The notes below the pieces were generated by a model. The model had not been told where the DNA came from. It was given only the letters and a program-made list of their open reading frames with translations, and searched no databases. From Propionibacterium sp. (GTDB lineage Bacteria > Actinomycetota > Actinomycetes > Propionibacteriales > Propionibacteriaceae), in contig JALHFX010000003.1 in the NCBI GenBank assembly GCA_022837595.1, forward strand, positions 26,304-90,303: 64,000 nt of DNA. The letters are read 5' to 3'. This document shows positions 42,595 to 52,364 of this stretch, piece after piece. Position 1 is the stretch's first letter. Each line of letters begins with the position of its first letter. The translations under genes and the position numbers were made by a program.

Positions 42595-44235
42595 ATGGGA
42601 CGCTTGCCCGAAATCATGACCGATCCGATGACTAATAAAGGAACTGCGTTCACTCACGCCGAACGGGCCGAGTTGGGCCTCACGGGCCGTCTTCCCGCTG
42701 CGGTCGAGACACTCGACGAGCAGGCAACGCGCGCATACGCCCAAATGCACGAGTACGAGACCGACCTGGAAAAGTACATCTTCCTCGACTCCGTGCACGA
42801 CCGCAACGAGGTCCTCTTCTATCGGATCTTGGTCGACCATCTTTCCGAGACACTGCCGATCGTCTATGACCCCACTGTCGGTGAGGCGATCGAGAAATGG
42901 AGCAAGGAATACCGCCGCTCCCGGGCGGTCTATTTGTCCATCGACCGTCCCCAGGACCTGCGAGCCTCCTTCGAGACCTTGGACAAAGGGCCGGACGAGG
43001 TAGACCTGATCGTCGTCTCCGATGCTCAGGAGATCCTCGGTATCGGAGACTGGGGAGTCAATGGGACCGACATATCGATCGGCAAGCTGGCGGTCTATAC
43101 CGCTGCCGCCGGCATCGACCCTTCGCGGGTGATTGCGGTGAACCTCGATGTCGGTACCAACAACGAGAAGTTGCTGAACAGTCCCCGCTATCTGGGTAAT
43201 CGTCACGCCCGGATCACCGGCCAACGCTACGACGACTTCATCGACCTGTACCTGCGAACTGTCTCCGAGTTGTACCCCAATGCGCTGTTGCACTTCGAGG
43301 ATTTCGGCCCGACCAATGCGCGGCGCATTCTCGAGCAGAATCGCGACAGTTATCGAATCTTCAACGACGATATGCAAGGCACCGGGGCAATCGTGCTCGC
43401 TTCGGTGATCTCTGCGCTCAAGGTCACCAAGCAGACCTTCGCCGATCAGCGGCTGGTGGTCTTCGGGGCCGGCACCGCAGGCTCCGGTATGGCCGACCAG
43501 ATCAGCGCTGCCATGGTTCGCGACGGACTCACCATTGAGGAAGCCAGGAAGCGGGTCTGGCTGGTCGACATCAATGGGCTGGTCACCGATGAGATGTCTG
43601 ATCTGCCGGATTATCAGCAGCCGTATCAACGTGCGGCGAGTGAGGTCGCCGACTGGGCACGTACCGATGGTGTGATCAACCTGCTCACCGTGATCGAGCA
43701 GGTGAAGCCGACAATCCTGATCGGCACCTCGACCGCTCACAACGCCTTCAGCCAGCAGGTCATCGAAGCACTCTGTGCCGGGGTCGAGCGTCCGATTCTG
43801 TTGCCGCTGTCGAATCCGACTTCGCGGATCGAGGTCATGCCTGCCGACGCGATTGCTTGGTCGAAGGGCAAAGCTCTGATGGCTGTCGGTATCCCGGTCG
43901 CCCCGGTCGAGTTCGAGGGCACCCGGTTCATCATCGGCCAGGCGAACAACGCCCTGCTCTACCCAGGCCTCGGGCTCGGCGTGATCGTCTCGGGGGCCGC
44001 GCATGTCAGCGATGGGATGCTGCTTGCGGCGGCGAAAGCTGTCTCTGACCAGGTCGATCCGAGTGGGCTGGGCGCTTCCCTACTGCCACCCGTGGACGAT
44101 CTCCGAGCTTCGTCTGCGACCGTCGCCTTGGCTGTCGCCAGACAGGCCATCGCCGAAGGCATCGCCGGCAAAGTGCACGAGAACCTCATTCAGGCCGTAG
44201 AGGACGCGATGTGGCAGCCCGTCTACGCGACGTAG
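42595..44235 (+). CDS. Malic enzyme (large NAD-type, SfcA/MaeA family)
   Basis: 546 residues, the long malic-enzyme type. Oxidative decarboxylation of malate to pyruvate with NAD(P)+. Signatures: LPIVYDPTVGEA, LIVVSDAQEILGIGDWG, RIFNDDMQGTGA (metal ligands) and the dinucleotide loop VFGAGTAGSGMAD. LLPLSNPTSRIEVMPADA is the C-terminal signature. NAD is likely by family, but cofactor choice cannot be proven. GGAGAG precedes the ATG. It is divergent from glf, with the structured hairpin between. Confidence 0.92.
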   Translation: MGRLPEIMTDPMTNKGTAFTHAERAELGLTGRLPAAVETLDEQATRAYAQMHEYETDLEKYIFLDSVHDRNEVLFYRILVDHLSETLPIVYDPTVGEAIEKWSKEYRRSRAVYLSIDRPQDLRASFETLDKGPDEVDLIVVSDAQEILGIGDWGVNGTDISIGKLAVYTAAAGIDPSRVIAVNLDVGTNNEKLLNSPRYLGNRHARITGQRYDDFIDLYLRTVSELYPNALLHFEDFGPTNARRILEQNRDSYRIFNDDMQGTGAIVLASVISALKVTKQTFADQRLVVFGAGTAGSGMADQISAAMVRDGLTIEEARKRVWLVDINGLVTDEMSDLPDYQQPYQRAASEVADWARTDGVINLLTVIEQVKPTILIGTSTAHNAFSQQVIEALCAGVERPILLPLSNPTSRIEVMPADAIAWSKGKALMAVGIPVAPVEFEGTRFIIGQANNALLYPGLGLGVIVSGAAHVSDGMLLAAAKAVSDQVDPSGLGASLLPPVDDLRASSATVALAVARQAIAEGIAGKVHENLIQAVEDAMWQPVYAT

Positions 44236-44251
44236 TGGTTTAAGACCGGGA

Positions 44252-44920
44252 TCAGGAATGTGCCACGCTTGGCGGCCGCGGAGTGATGAGACTCACCGCC
44301 ATGGCTGCTGTGGCCAGTACGACTCCGCCCCATAGCGAAGCAGTCCCGGCGGCCCGCTGGGCTACGCCTCCGGCAACCGCTCCGAGACAGAAGACCAGCC
44401 ACATCCACAGCGTCCGCAGCCATCGCCACGGGTCTCCTTCGGCGAGGCCTTGGACGAGGCCCTGCGCTGACTTCACCAAGGTCCCGGTGACATAGGTGAG
44501 GGCGCCGCCGACCGGTGAGGACAGCAACGCCGCGTTGAGGATGCCGGTGCCAGCAGCGACCACGAGCATTCCGGGGGTCAAGGGCCCGATAGTCGCGATC
44601 GTGATACCCACGCTCAGAACCACCAGCACCGCCAATAGGACGAGCCGTTGCGCATGCGCACCGCCCCAGTGATAGATCGCGGCACCCGCAGCGGCGCCTG
44701 CGAAGAAGGTACCGATCAAGCCGCCGGTGAGCCCGGCCAGACCCCACTTCCCGGCCGCGATGGAGGACGCCATGATGGTGCTGTTCCCCGACATGAACGA
44801 GACGAAATTGCCGCCCAGTACAACGAACGAGATCGCGTCCACGAAACCGGCGAGCAGCAGCAAAAGCACTGCGATGACGTAGTCGCGATGGAGCTGGGAG
44901 GCGGTGGTGTCTGTTGTCAC
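44252..44920 (-). CDS. YoaK-type (DUF1275) membrane protein
   Basis: 222 residues with about six membrane helices, including the family features AGFVDAISFVVLGGNFVSFMSGNST near the N-terminus and TYVTGTLVKSAQ in the middle. The family function is not established. The start is GTG (complement of 44918-44920) 9 nt after the stop of the pyruvyltransferase-GT gene, with a TAGCCT -10 box rather than a ribosome binding site. It ends tail to tail with the malic enzyme, 16 nt away. Confidence 0.85.
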   Translation of the reverse strand: MTTDTTASQLHRDYVIAVLLLLLAGFVDAISFVVLGGNFVSFMSGNSTIMASSIAAGKWGLAGLTGGLIGTFFAGAAAGAAIYHWGGAHAQRLVLLAVLVVLSVGITIATIGPLTPGMLVVAAGTGILNAALLSSPVGGALTYVTGTLVKSAQGLVQGLAEGDPWRWLRTLWMWLVFCLGAVAGGVAQRAAGTASLWGGVVLATAAMAVSLITPRPPSVAHS

Positions 44921-44926
44921 CCCATG

Positions 44927-44932
44927 AGGCTA
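44927..44932 (-). promoter_or_regulatory. -10 box of a probable leaderless promoter for the DUF1275 gene
   Basis: TAGCCT on the minus strand ends 6 nt before the GTG start. Its first bases coincide with the TAG stop of the preceding gene, an unusually compact arrangement. Confidence 0.45.
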
Positions 44933-47335
44933 TCCGTTATCGCCGCGGCCGAGTGCGCCACGAACGGCCAGGAACTTGCGTTTGGCGTAGTTGAAGCCAC
45001 CGCCATTGCGCACCGCGTGGTCGGTCGCCTGTTGCTGCTGGCTGAGCTGCTCCAAGCGCTCCAACATGATGTCGAGCTTGTTGTTGACCTCGGCGAGCCG
45101 GTCTTCGAGTTGAGCAAGTCGGGAGTCGTCATCGGCAATTGCAGCATCCATGCGATCGAATCTGGTGGCCACCTCCGCAGCATGGTTCTGCAACTCGGAC
45201 GACACTACTGCTGCTTCCCGGCCGACTGTCGTCGCGATGAACATCGGCAATCCGATGCCATTCTGGTTGGTCCACTCCCGGAAGTACTGCTCTCGCAGGA
45301 GCGTATCGTAATCACGATGAGCGGCGCTGTGAGTGAACATCGAATTACCGCTCACTCCGGTTGAATCCGGACGCTGCCGCCAGTCGGCGAGCGGACGATC
45401 GATGTAGCCGGCACTGAACTTCTGGAGCAGCCTTAGATAGAACTCGTAATCCCCCAGCACCGGGAACTGCTCGTTATACAACCCGATCGTCTCATGCACG
45501 CAGCGGCGATAGCAGATCGAGATCGGGACTATTCGGTTGATCTTCATGAAGTCGAGCAGCCGGATACCCCGCAGCTCGGCCCAATACGGGAAGCGATGAT
45601 ATTCAACGTAGTCAGCGCCGACGAGCTTTTCATAAACGATGTCGGTGTAGACCGTCACTGCCTGCTTGTCAGGGCGAGCCCGCAGATAGGCCTGAGTCTG
45701 CTGGAGGAAACAAGGCTGCCAGCAATCATCGTCGTCGTGGATCACCAGGAACTCACTGGACGAGTTGACGATGCCCAAGTTACTGGCGGCCTCCATACCA
45801 TGCGAGACCGGGTTGTGGACTACTGTCAGGCGTCCTTCAAGGTCGTGGGCATAGCGCGCCAATACCTCATCGACCGGCTCGCGCGCCCCCGCGTCATTGA
45901 CCACCACCAGCTGCCAGTCACTGCTGGTTTGCGCGAGCACATCTTGGACCGCCCGATCGAGCATCGTCGCCCGCTCATGGGTGCGCATCACAATCGCGGT
46001 AGCCGGCTGGGTTCGCTCAGGTACTCTCAACCCGAATCTGTCGAGTTGAGTTGTGAGTCCAGTGCTGAACCTGCGACTGGTGGTCAGCAGTTTGGGAACC
46101 TCGGGCAAGAGCTCGTGCTCGGCTGACCTGGTGGTCGACTCAAGGGTCACAGCCACCCGATCCCACCACGCTGCAGCTGCGCCGATGCGCTCAAAACGAG
46201 CTGCCCGCAACTGCTCACGCTCGATCGTGGCGTTCGCGATCAACTCGTCCAAGAGATCCGGCACGGTCGCAGATGCGCCACCACTTTGCGGATCCCAGAG
46301 CGCTGCGAACGGCACCGCGGCATCTTCAAAACCCCAGTTGCGCAAAGCACCATCGATTCGGCTCAGCCCGTAGCGGTTCAGCCCGATCGGCAGCACAGAC
46401 ACACCTGCCAGCAGCCCGAAGACCACCGGATGAAAACGTGTCGTCACCACCCATTGGCATTCAGCGAGCCGCTGAGCAGACTGTTCGCAAAGTTCGATGC
46501 GATGCTGGATCGCCGGATGTATCAGCTGCTCGGCCAGCTCGCGGTGAAGCTGTTCGTCGCCGCCCCCATCGTCCGGATCGGCCATATGTGGGATGAATTC
46601 GATCTCGGCGCCCGTGCGTTCTGCCAGCCCGTCAATCACGGCTGCCAGCACCCTCACGTAGTCCTCCCGTTCGAAAGGCCACGAGTCGGCGGCCACGGCG
46701 ACACCGATACGGTTGGCCTTGGGTATTTCCCAGTCAATGTCCAGCAGGACGGCATCGTCGATGGTCTGGAAAATTGCCGGGTGATCGGGGCGCAGCTCCT
46801 TGGCCACCCGGTAGCTATCGGCATCGCGCACCCCGACCAGCGCACAGACGTCAAGCAGCTCACCGAGCACCTGGCGATCACTGATCGACAAATCCGGACC
46901 GATGCTCTGTCCGCTGAGGATGACCGGCTTGCCTTGTAATGCCACGACCAAAGCGGTGGCCAAGCGCTCGTAGAGCAACCAGCCGAAGCGAGAGTTGAGC
47001 GCGCCGCCACCCCCGATGACCAACGCGTCGACCGCCTCTAGCTGCTCGATGATCTCGAAAAGCTTGTCGCCGGCATCCAAGGCGTCTTTGTTCCCGGCAA
47101 GTACAGCCCGTATCTCGGTGAGATAGCGCTGTCTGTCGGCAGGTAGCCACGGGAACTCCAGTGCCCTGATCGATTCGTCCGGAGCCGACCCGCCGGGGCC
47201 GAACTTCTGACGCCGCGAAACCGGCACTACCTCGATTCGCCGTGCTGTCAGCTGCTTCGCGCTTGAGCTGAAGATCGCCTCGTCACCAACATGGTAGGTG
47301 ACCTGATCTTTATCACAGAGCAGAGCAACGCGCAT
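44930..47335 (-). CDS. Polysaccharide pyruvyltransferase domain fused to a family 2 glycosyltransferase
   Basis: 801 residues. Residues 1-~350 match the polysaccharide pyruvyl transferase fold (CsaB/WcaK-like): GDEAI (18-21), GGGGALN (108-114), SGQSIGP, VGVRDADSY and the TTRFHP motif (298-303). Residues ~446-660 are a GT2 domain with IVMRTHERATMLDRA and the metal site HDDDDCW (533-539). The last ~70 residues (RLAQLEDRLAEVNNKLDIML) look like a coiled coil. It could glycosylate and then pyruvylate a wall sugar, creating the ketal-pyruvate that SLH domains bind. The ATG has GGAGGAG upstream. Donor and acceptor are unproven. Confidence 0.85.
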   Translation of the reverse strand: MRVALLCDKDQVTYHVGDEAIFSSSAKQLTARRIEVVPVSRRQKFGPGGSAPDESIRALEFPWLPADRQRYLTEIRAVLAGNKDALDAGDKLFEIIEQLEAVDALVIGGGGALNSRFGWLLYERLATALVVALQGKPVILSGQSIGPDLSISDRQVLGELLDVCALVGVRDADSYRVAKELRPDHPAIFQTIDDAVLLDIDWEIPKANRIGVAVAADSWPFEREDYVRVLAAVIDGLAERTGAEIEFIPHMADPDDGGGDEQLHRELAEQLIHPAIQHRIELCEQSAQRLAECQWVVTTRFHPVVFGLLAGVSVLPIGLNRYGLSRIDGALRNWGFEDAAVPFAALWDPQSGGASATVPDLLDELIANATIEREQLRAARFERIGAAAAWWDRVAVTLESTTRSAEHELLPEVPKLLTTSRRFSTGLTTQLDRFGLRVPERTQPATAIVMRTHERATMLDRAVQDVLAQTSSDWQLVVVNDAGAREPVDEVLARYAHDLEGRLTVVHNPVSHGMEAASNLGIVNSSSEFLVIHDDDDCWQPCFLQQTQAYLRARPDKQAVTVYTDIVYEKLVGADYVEYHRFPYWAELRGIRLLDFMKINRIVPISICYRRCVHETIGLYNEQFPVLGDYEFYLRLLQKFSAGYIDRPLADWRQRPDSTGVSGNSMFTHSAAHRDYDTLLREQYFREWTNQNGIGLPMFIATTVGREAAVVSSELQNHAAEVATRFDRMDAAIADDDSRLAQLEDRLAEVNNKLDIMLERLEQLSQQQQATDHAVRNGGGFNYAKRKFLAVRGALGRGDNG

Positions 47336-47524
47336 GAAAACTCCTCCAGAAGCGGACCAGCTTCTCGCCTCTACCCGCAACGGCCAAAGGTCCGGTCGGT
47401 TAGCGCTGAATGTGCTCGAAGTCTAGGCGGGTTCGCGGCGGTCCCCAAGTCGGTTGGCCACATAGATAGCCGACTGAGATACTGTTCTGTCGCGTGGTGA
47501 GCACCCAACCGCTAACAGGAGAAG

Positions 47525-49087
47525 ATGGTGAATGAAGACGCTGGGGCCCCAACCGGCACCATCGAGACAGACTGGCGCCAGGCGATCACCAGAAAGCTTG
47601 CTGGCTGGAGGGGAGATGTCGGGCTCGGCATCGTCGGTTTACTGATCTGTGGAAGTGGAATGTGGATTCCCTCCCCATGGATCGATGAAGCAGCCACCGC
47701 ACACATCATCAGTTATTCGGTACCTGAGATGTTCGGGCTATGGCAGACGATCGACGCGAACTTCGCTCCTTACTACCTTTTCATGCACTTTTGGACGAGC
47801 CTGACCGGCATCAACCCATTCTGGCTGCGGCTGCCCAGCACGATTGCGGCCGGAGTCGCGGTAGGCGCGATGGCGTCCACCGGACGCCTACTGGGTGGTC
47901 GGCGTTACCAGATCTTCTATGCGGCCTGCTTCGCGCTGCTACCCCGTACCACCGCAATGGCCATCGAGGCCAGGCCCTACGAGCTGTCCGCGATGTTCAC
48001 CGCGCTCGCGCTGCTATTGGTCGTGCGGCAGATCACCGGGCTCGCCGGCCGTTGGAACCCGTGGCTGCTGGCATTGACCATGTGGGGCGCGGTGAGCATG
48101 CATCTCTTCTCGGCGCTGCCGATAATCGGTCTGGTCGGCGGGGCAATTTACTGGCTGAAACCCAGGCAGCGGCGACAGTTGCTGATCAGCAGTGTCATGG
48201 CCGCCCTACTGTCCCTGCCACTGGCGATCATCGGTCTATCTCAACAGAGCCAGGTAAGCTGGTTGGCGAGCGTTAAGTACAAGCTAGCTGACCAGGCACT
48301 TGTCGACTCCTGGTTCACGTCCCGCTGGAATATCAACCCGGTGAAGGGCTACGAAAGCCCCTATGTACATGAAGTGCCGCTGCATTGGCTCGCAGTGGCG
48401 ATGGCCGTGGTTGCGCTGCTGGTCATCGTGTCAGGGACGATCGCGGCCCGCAAGCGCAACCTCATGCAGCTGACTATCAGTCTCACCCCGCTAGTGACAT
48501 CGGTCGGGGTGCTGTGGCTCGCCTCGGTGATCGGCGAGCCGATTCTGCTCAGCCGCTACGTGACTTCAGCCTCACCCTTCTTCGCGATGCTGCTCGCTGA
48601 GGGTTTCTTGTGGTTGGGGGGCCGCTGGCAACTCGTCACCGCGATGGCATTGATCGTCGGGTCGATGGTCCTCTTCTACGCACAGCGCCAACCTTGGACC
48701 AAACTGTGGAAAGAGGACTTCAAGTTCATCGCGATGGCGATGGACAACTACGCCACCCCGGGAGATGGGTTCGTGATGGAGCCGGCCCCCAGCCCGCATG
48801 AGTCGGCTCGCAATGCAGTCGCATTGTTCCCCGATAGCTTCCAGCCCTTCAATGATCTTACGCAGCCCGAACCACTCCCACTGACCACCGTGTTCACCCC
48901 TGATCCGCCGGTAGCCGAACTCGACAATCTCGACGGCCTACCCGACAGGATCTGGGTAGTGAACCGGAACGGCGCACCCGGCCCCTACCAAGAGCAATTG
49001 GCCGCGCTCGGCTGGACCATCGAAGGATGGCAGGAGGGGCCGGGCCACACCGCAACGCTGTGGACCGTCCAGCCACGAGCCAGTTAG
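47525..49087 (+). CDS. GT-C type membrane glycosyltransferase (mannosyltransferase-like)
   Basis: 520 residues with about ten to eleven membrane helices. The first outer loop carries WIDEAAT (D54-E55), the acidic pair that GT-C enzymes (ArnT/PMT relatives) use with lipid-phosphate sugar donors. The C-terminal ~120 residues form a soluble outer domain. It probably transfers a polyprenyl-phosphate-linked sugar onto an envelope glycan or protein. AGGAGAAG precedes the ATG. 47336-47524, between it and the pyruvyltransferase gene, shows no gene. A small hairpin TTAGCA/TGCTAA (49084-49107) overlaps its stop. Confidence 0.8.
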   Translation: MVNEDAGAPTGTIETDWRQAITRKLAGWRGDVGLGIVGLLICGSGMWIPSPWIDEAATAHIISYSVPEMFGLWQTIDANFAPYYLFMHFWTSLTGINPFWLRLPSTIAAGVAVGAMASTGRLLGGRRYQIFYAACFALLPRTTAMAIEARPYELSAMFTALALLLVVRQITGLAGRWNPWLLALTMWGAVSMHLFSALPIIGLVGGAIYWLKPRQRRQLLISSVMAALLSLPLAIIGLSQQSQVSWLASVKYKLADQALVDSWFTSRWNINPVKGYESPYVHEVPLHWLAVAMAVVALLVIVSGTIAARKRNLMQLTISLTPLVTSVGVLWLASVIGEPILLSRYVTSASPFFAMLLAEGFLWLGGRWQLVTAMALIVGSMVLFYAQRQPWTKLWKEDFKFIAMAMDNYATPGDGFVMEPAPSPHESARNAVALFPDSFQPFNDLTQPEPLPLTTVFTPDPPVAELDNLDGLPDRIWVVNRNGAPGPYQEQLAALGWTIEGWQEGPGHTATLWTVQPRAS

Positions 49088-49157
49088 CACCGCAACCGCA
49101 CTGCTAAGAAGCGATTGCGTCGCCACCGATTGAGTGCTGAAGCGAGGCTGACGGTGC

Positions 49158-50357
49158 TCAGACTTTGATGAAGAAACGCTTGCGGTACATCACCCACAAG
49201 ATCACGAAAAGCACACCGAAGGCGATGGTGTACCGGACGAATGGATACCAGTCACCGGTGAATGGCTCCAACCCATCGGCGAAGAGGTCTCCGATCAGCT
49301 TGAAATCGAAGGTATGCCAGGCGACATAGGCGAAGATCGAGTTGGCGCCGATGATGATCAGCCAGCGAGCCCAAATGGAGAACTTCCAGACGTCGATCAC
49401 CAGATAGAAGAGCGCGAGTAGCAAGTAGCACAATCCACCCGAGAAGAGCGCGAACGATCCCGTCCAGATCTTTTTGATGATCGGGTGCACGGGATTCCAC
49501 GCCAAGCCCGCGACGATCAGGAGGGCTCCTGCCACGCTCAACGCCAACAGTTTCGTGGTCTGTTTGGCGTTCATCCTCAGCAGATAGCCGGCGAAGACTC
49601 CCAGCATCACGGTGACGGTGAAGTTCAGGCTGCTCAGCACCCAGGTGTAGTAGCTGTCCTGCTCGCGCATCGATCCGAGGACGATCTCGTCGATATATAG
49701 AGCGGCGTTGCCGTCGGGTGAATAGTCGCCTGCGCCGAAACCGGGTACCTCAAGGGTTTCCATGACCCACCAGTAGAGTCCGGCCAACCCGGCGGTGGCG
49801 AGGAGCTGCACGCGGACCGGCAGATAGAGCGCGAGGATGACGGCGCCCAGGTAGCCAACCGCGATCGCCTGCAGGGTGTTGTCGAAGATGATGAATTCGT
49901 CCGGGTCGTAGGTCAGCAGGTTGCCCTGCACGACCATGCCGAGAATCCAAAGTAGAACGAAGCGCTTGATGATGTGCGGCCACAAGGAGAGTCTCGATGC
50001 GCCGGCGCTGAGACGCTTCACGAAGGCGAACGGGATCGAGACGCCAGCCAGCAGTAGGAAGAGCGGCATCACGATATCCCAGAAGTGGAAGCCCACCCAT
50101 TGCGCGTGGTCGAGTTGTACGTTGATGGCCGCGGTCACCGGTGACTGCAAGGGAAGATGGAGAGCGCTGATGATATCGACCCCACCGATGATCAAGAACA
50201 TGTCGAAGCCGCGTAATGCGTCCACGGACTTCAACCGCTCAGAGCTGGATTCTCCGGCCCCGATCCGCGCGGATTCCAGGCGAGCCAAAGGACCTTTGGC
50301 CACGGGCACGCTAGAAGTAGTGACGAGCGTCCTGCGGGGTTCGTCGGAGATTGCCAT
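49158..50357 (-). CDS. DUF5009 (NagX/HGSNAT-like) membrane acyltransferase
   Basis: 399 residues with about ten to eleven helices. The family signature LKSVDALRGFDMFLIIGG begins near residue 40, where human HGSNAT and bacterial NagX relatives start their transmembrane acetyltransferase domain; FHFWDIVMPLFLLLAGVS follows. It probably moves an acyl group onto a sugar of the envelope or a periplasmic glycan; the substrate is unknown. GGGAGGG precedes the ATG. It lies 30 nt downstream of the DUF6541-like gene, so they may be co-transcribed. Confidence 0.85.
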   Translation of the reverse strand: MAISDEPRRTLVTTSSVPVAKGPLARLESARIGAGESSSERLKSVDALRGFDMFLIIGGVDIISALHLPLQSPVTAAINVQLDHAQWVGFHFWDIVMPLFLLLAGVSIPFAFVKRLSAGASRLSLWPHIIKRFVLLWILGMVVQGNLLTYDPDEFIIFDNTLQAIAVGYLGAVILALYLPVRVQLLATAGLAGLYWWVMETLEVPGFGAGDYSPDGNAALYIDEIVLGSMREQDSYYTWVLSSLNFTVTVMLGVFAGYLLRMNAKQTTKLLALSVAGALLIVAGLAWNPVHPIIKKIWTGSFALFSGGLCYLLLALFYLVIDVWKFSIWARWLIIIGANSIFAYVAWHTFDFKLIGDLFADGLEPFTGDWYPFVRYTIAFGVLFVILWVMYRKRFFIKV

Positions 50358-50387
50358 CTGCCCTCCCGAGAGGATTCGCGCGATCGG

Positions 50388-52364
50388 TCAGTCGCACGCA
50401 ATCACACGATAGAGCGCAGCCTCCCCCTGCCGGAAGGCCAACTCGAAACCCGGATTGTCCTCCAGCCCGTACCAGCCCGGATACACCCGGTCCTCATTGT
50501 TGATGAATCGCTCATTGCCGAAATCAAGGACCCAGTCGACGCTCAGGTCATTGATCGCCGGGCAGACCTCGGGGTCATCGGAGGCAGCGCTGAGATGATC
50601 GATGAGAATCTGCGTGTCCTTATCCGGCGGATCGGTGACGTGCACAGCTGTGGTCTGCCGGCCGGTGAGCGCATATGCCATCGAGGCTCCGGTCCAAGGG
50701 TTGACCGCAATGACATCATCCGGATCGGTCAGCTCCTCGACCATCTGGATCACCGCGAACTCATCCGAGTCGACCAGCACAGAATCGGGGGTGATCTCGT
50801 AGGTCGCCCGGACGCCATCAAGGATCTCAAGCTTGCCGGCCGACCACTGTGTGGTCAGCAGCAGCGCAGTCGTCACCAGGACCGCAAAGATGCCGTCGAC
50901 CCGCTCGGACACGGTTCTTTGTCGGCCAACTAGCCGCTGAACGAGATCGGATATCCAAGCCAACCCGTAGGCGGCCAGCGGGATCGCAGTAATCGGTAGC
51001 ATCGCCGCAAGCCGGTTCGGATCGTTGTACCAAGGGCCGACCAAGAGGTACCGCAGCTTCCCGGCCTCCAACGCGCCCCCGACGATCCACAGAGCCGAGA
51101 GTCCAAGATGCGCCCCGAGTAGCCACCAGAGCCGACGCGTCACGATAACGGCAACAGCACCGACGAGGACGAGGATGCTGGCCGGCCAGAGAATCACCTG
51201 CACCAGCGGCGATGAGGTGATCGCCTCACTGATGGCTTCACCGAAGGTGCCCGCAGGCCCCCACACCGATGCAGACCACGGCGGCCGAAGCACCTTGAAG
51301 GCGAAGGCAGCCACAACCACCCAGCCGGCGAAGAGCAACATCCGGACGAGCACCGTGCGTCCCTGGCTTATTCGCAGCGCAGGCAGCAGCGGGTTCAGCC
51401 GCGGTCCGCGCAGTACCGGGTTCAGCGCCCAGAAGAAGATGAACACGATGCTGAGAACGCAGATCAAAGTGACGGTGGCGTTTGGATGGGCGAGAGTGAT
51501 CGTAGCCACGCCTGCGGCGCCCGCTAACAAGGTCGGCAGCAACGGGAACCGTTGACCCTCACCCAGGTCGAGAAGGCTGATCTCCAGCGCGATCACTGCG
51601 GGCAGCAAGCACAAAGCGAGAAAATTCGGGTACAGCACGCCGAAGCGGATCAGCCAATACGGGAATGCTCCGAAACTAGCGAGGAGCACCGCGGTGCCCA
51701 GCGTTCCGGTGCGGCTAAGTGGCAAAGCGCGGGCGACCAGCGTCAAGCAGCTGAAAGGCCAGATGACCGCCATCGTCACGATGATGAGCGCATTGGTGGC
51801 CAACATCGCGTCATGTTGTCGCAGAATCAATAACACCAGCGAAGCCAGATCGTGCCAGGCGGCAGGATAGAAGGCCTCGTCACCGGTCATGGTCAGCTCG
51901 AGCACCGAGCCCGTCCGGTGCTGCACCATCCACTGCACAAGGTTGAGGTGGAAGACATTGTCATAGGTCTGGGAGAAATTCGAGGGTGATCCTAGTGCGC
52001 GTACTGAATCGAAGACCATTAGCGCTGCGGCGACTACACCCGAACCCAGCAACCATCCCCAGTGGATCAACGGTGGCTCGTCCGGCTGGCGACATAGAGC
52101 CGGCCACCGCTTGCCGACCAGTATCCTCAGCCCCCAGGCGATCAGCGTTGCGAACGCTGTGAAGGCGATGACCGGCAGCGGACCCCATTCCAGGCCCAGG
52201 AAACCCCCTATCACCGCGCCACCGCTGACGAGCCCGACGCTGCTCAATGGCGCCAGCCCCAGGGCGGTTCGAGGACGCAGACCCGCCGCCCAATTGAATG
52301 CAAACCCGGGAATGAGTACGACTGCCAGGGTCACCAAGACACTCGGCACAATGGTCCACCACAT
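50388..52364 (-). CDS. Large multi-spanning membrane protein (DUF6541-like, GT-C type), probable envelope glycosyltransferase
   Basis: 658 residues with about twelve to fourteen membrane helices and a C-terminal outer domain (after about residue 530). Actinobacterial proteins of this pattern (DUF6541) sit in wall-polysaccharide loci and are suspected GT-C enzymes. A possible acidic active-site region is the first large loop (SNFSQTYDNVFHLNLVQWM). I chose the ATG at 52362-52364, with GAGAGG upstream and a TAGACT -10 box further out; a GTG 20 codons earlier is also open. Divergent from galE. Function inferred only. Confidence 0.7.
   Translation of the reverse strand: MWWTIVPSVLVTLAVVLIPGFAFNWAAGLRPRTALGLAPLSSVGLVSGGAVIGGFLGLEWGPLPVIAFTAFATLIAWGLRILVGKRWPALCRQPDEPPLIHWGWLLGSGVVAAALMVFDSVRALGSPSNFSQTYDNVFHLNLVQWMVQHRTGSVLELTMTGDEAFYPAAWHDLASLVLLILRQHDAMLATNALIIVTMAVIWPFSCLTLVARALPLSRTGTLGTAVLLASFGAFPYWLIRFGVLYPNFLALCLLPAVIALEISLLDLGEGQRFPLLPTLLAGAAGVATITLAHPNATVTLICVLSIVFIFFWALNPVLRGPRLNPLLPALRISQGRTVLVRMLLFAGWVVVAAFAFKVLRPPWSASVWGPAGTFGEAISEAITSSPLVQVILWPASILVLVGAVAVIVTRRLWWLLGAHLGLSALWIVGGALEAGKLRYLLVGPWYNDPNRLAAMLPITAIPLAAYGLAWISDLVQRLVGRQRTVSERVDGIFAVLVTTALLLTTQWSAGKLEILDGVRATYEITPDSVLVDSDEFAVIQMVEELTDPDDVIAVNPWTGASMAYALTGRQTTAVHVTDPPDKDTQILIDHLSAASDDPEVCPAINDLSVDWVLDFGNERFINNEDRVYPGWYGLEDNPGFELAFRQGEAALYRVIACD

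Noticed and set aside
42499..44004. 501-codon open frame antisense to the malic enzyme
   Set aside because: It exactly mirrors the malic enzyme codons, is rich in Asp/Gly/Arg without domains, and has no start signals. High-GC genes commonly leave such frames open.
49084..49107. TTAGCA/TGCTAA hairpin at the end of the GT-C gene as a terminator
   Set aside because: Only 6 bp with a 12-nt loop and no T-run; too weak to list as a terminator.
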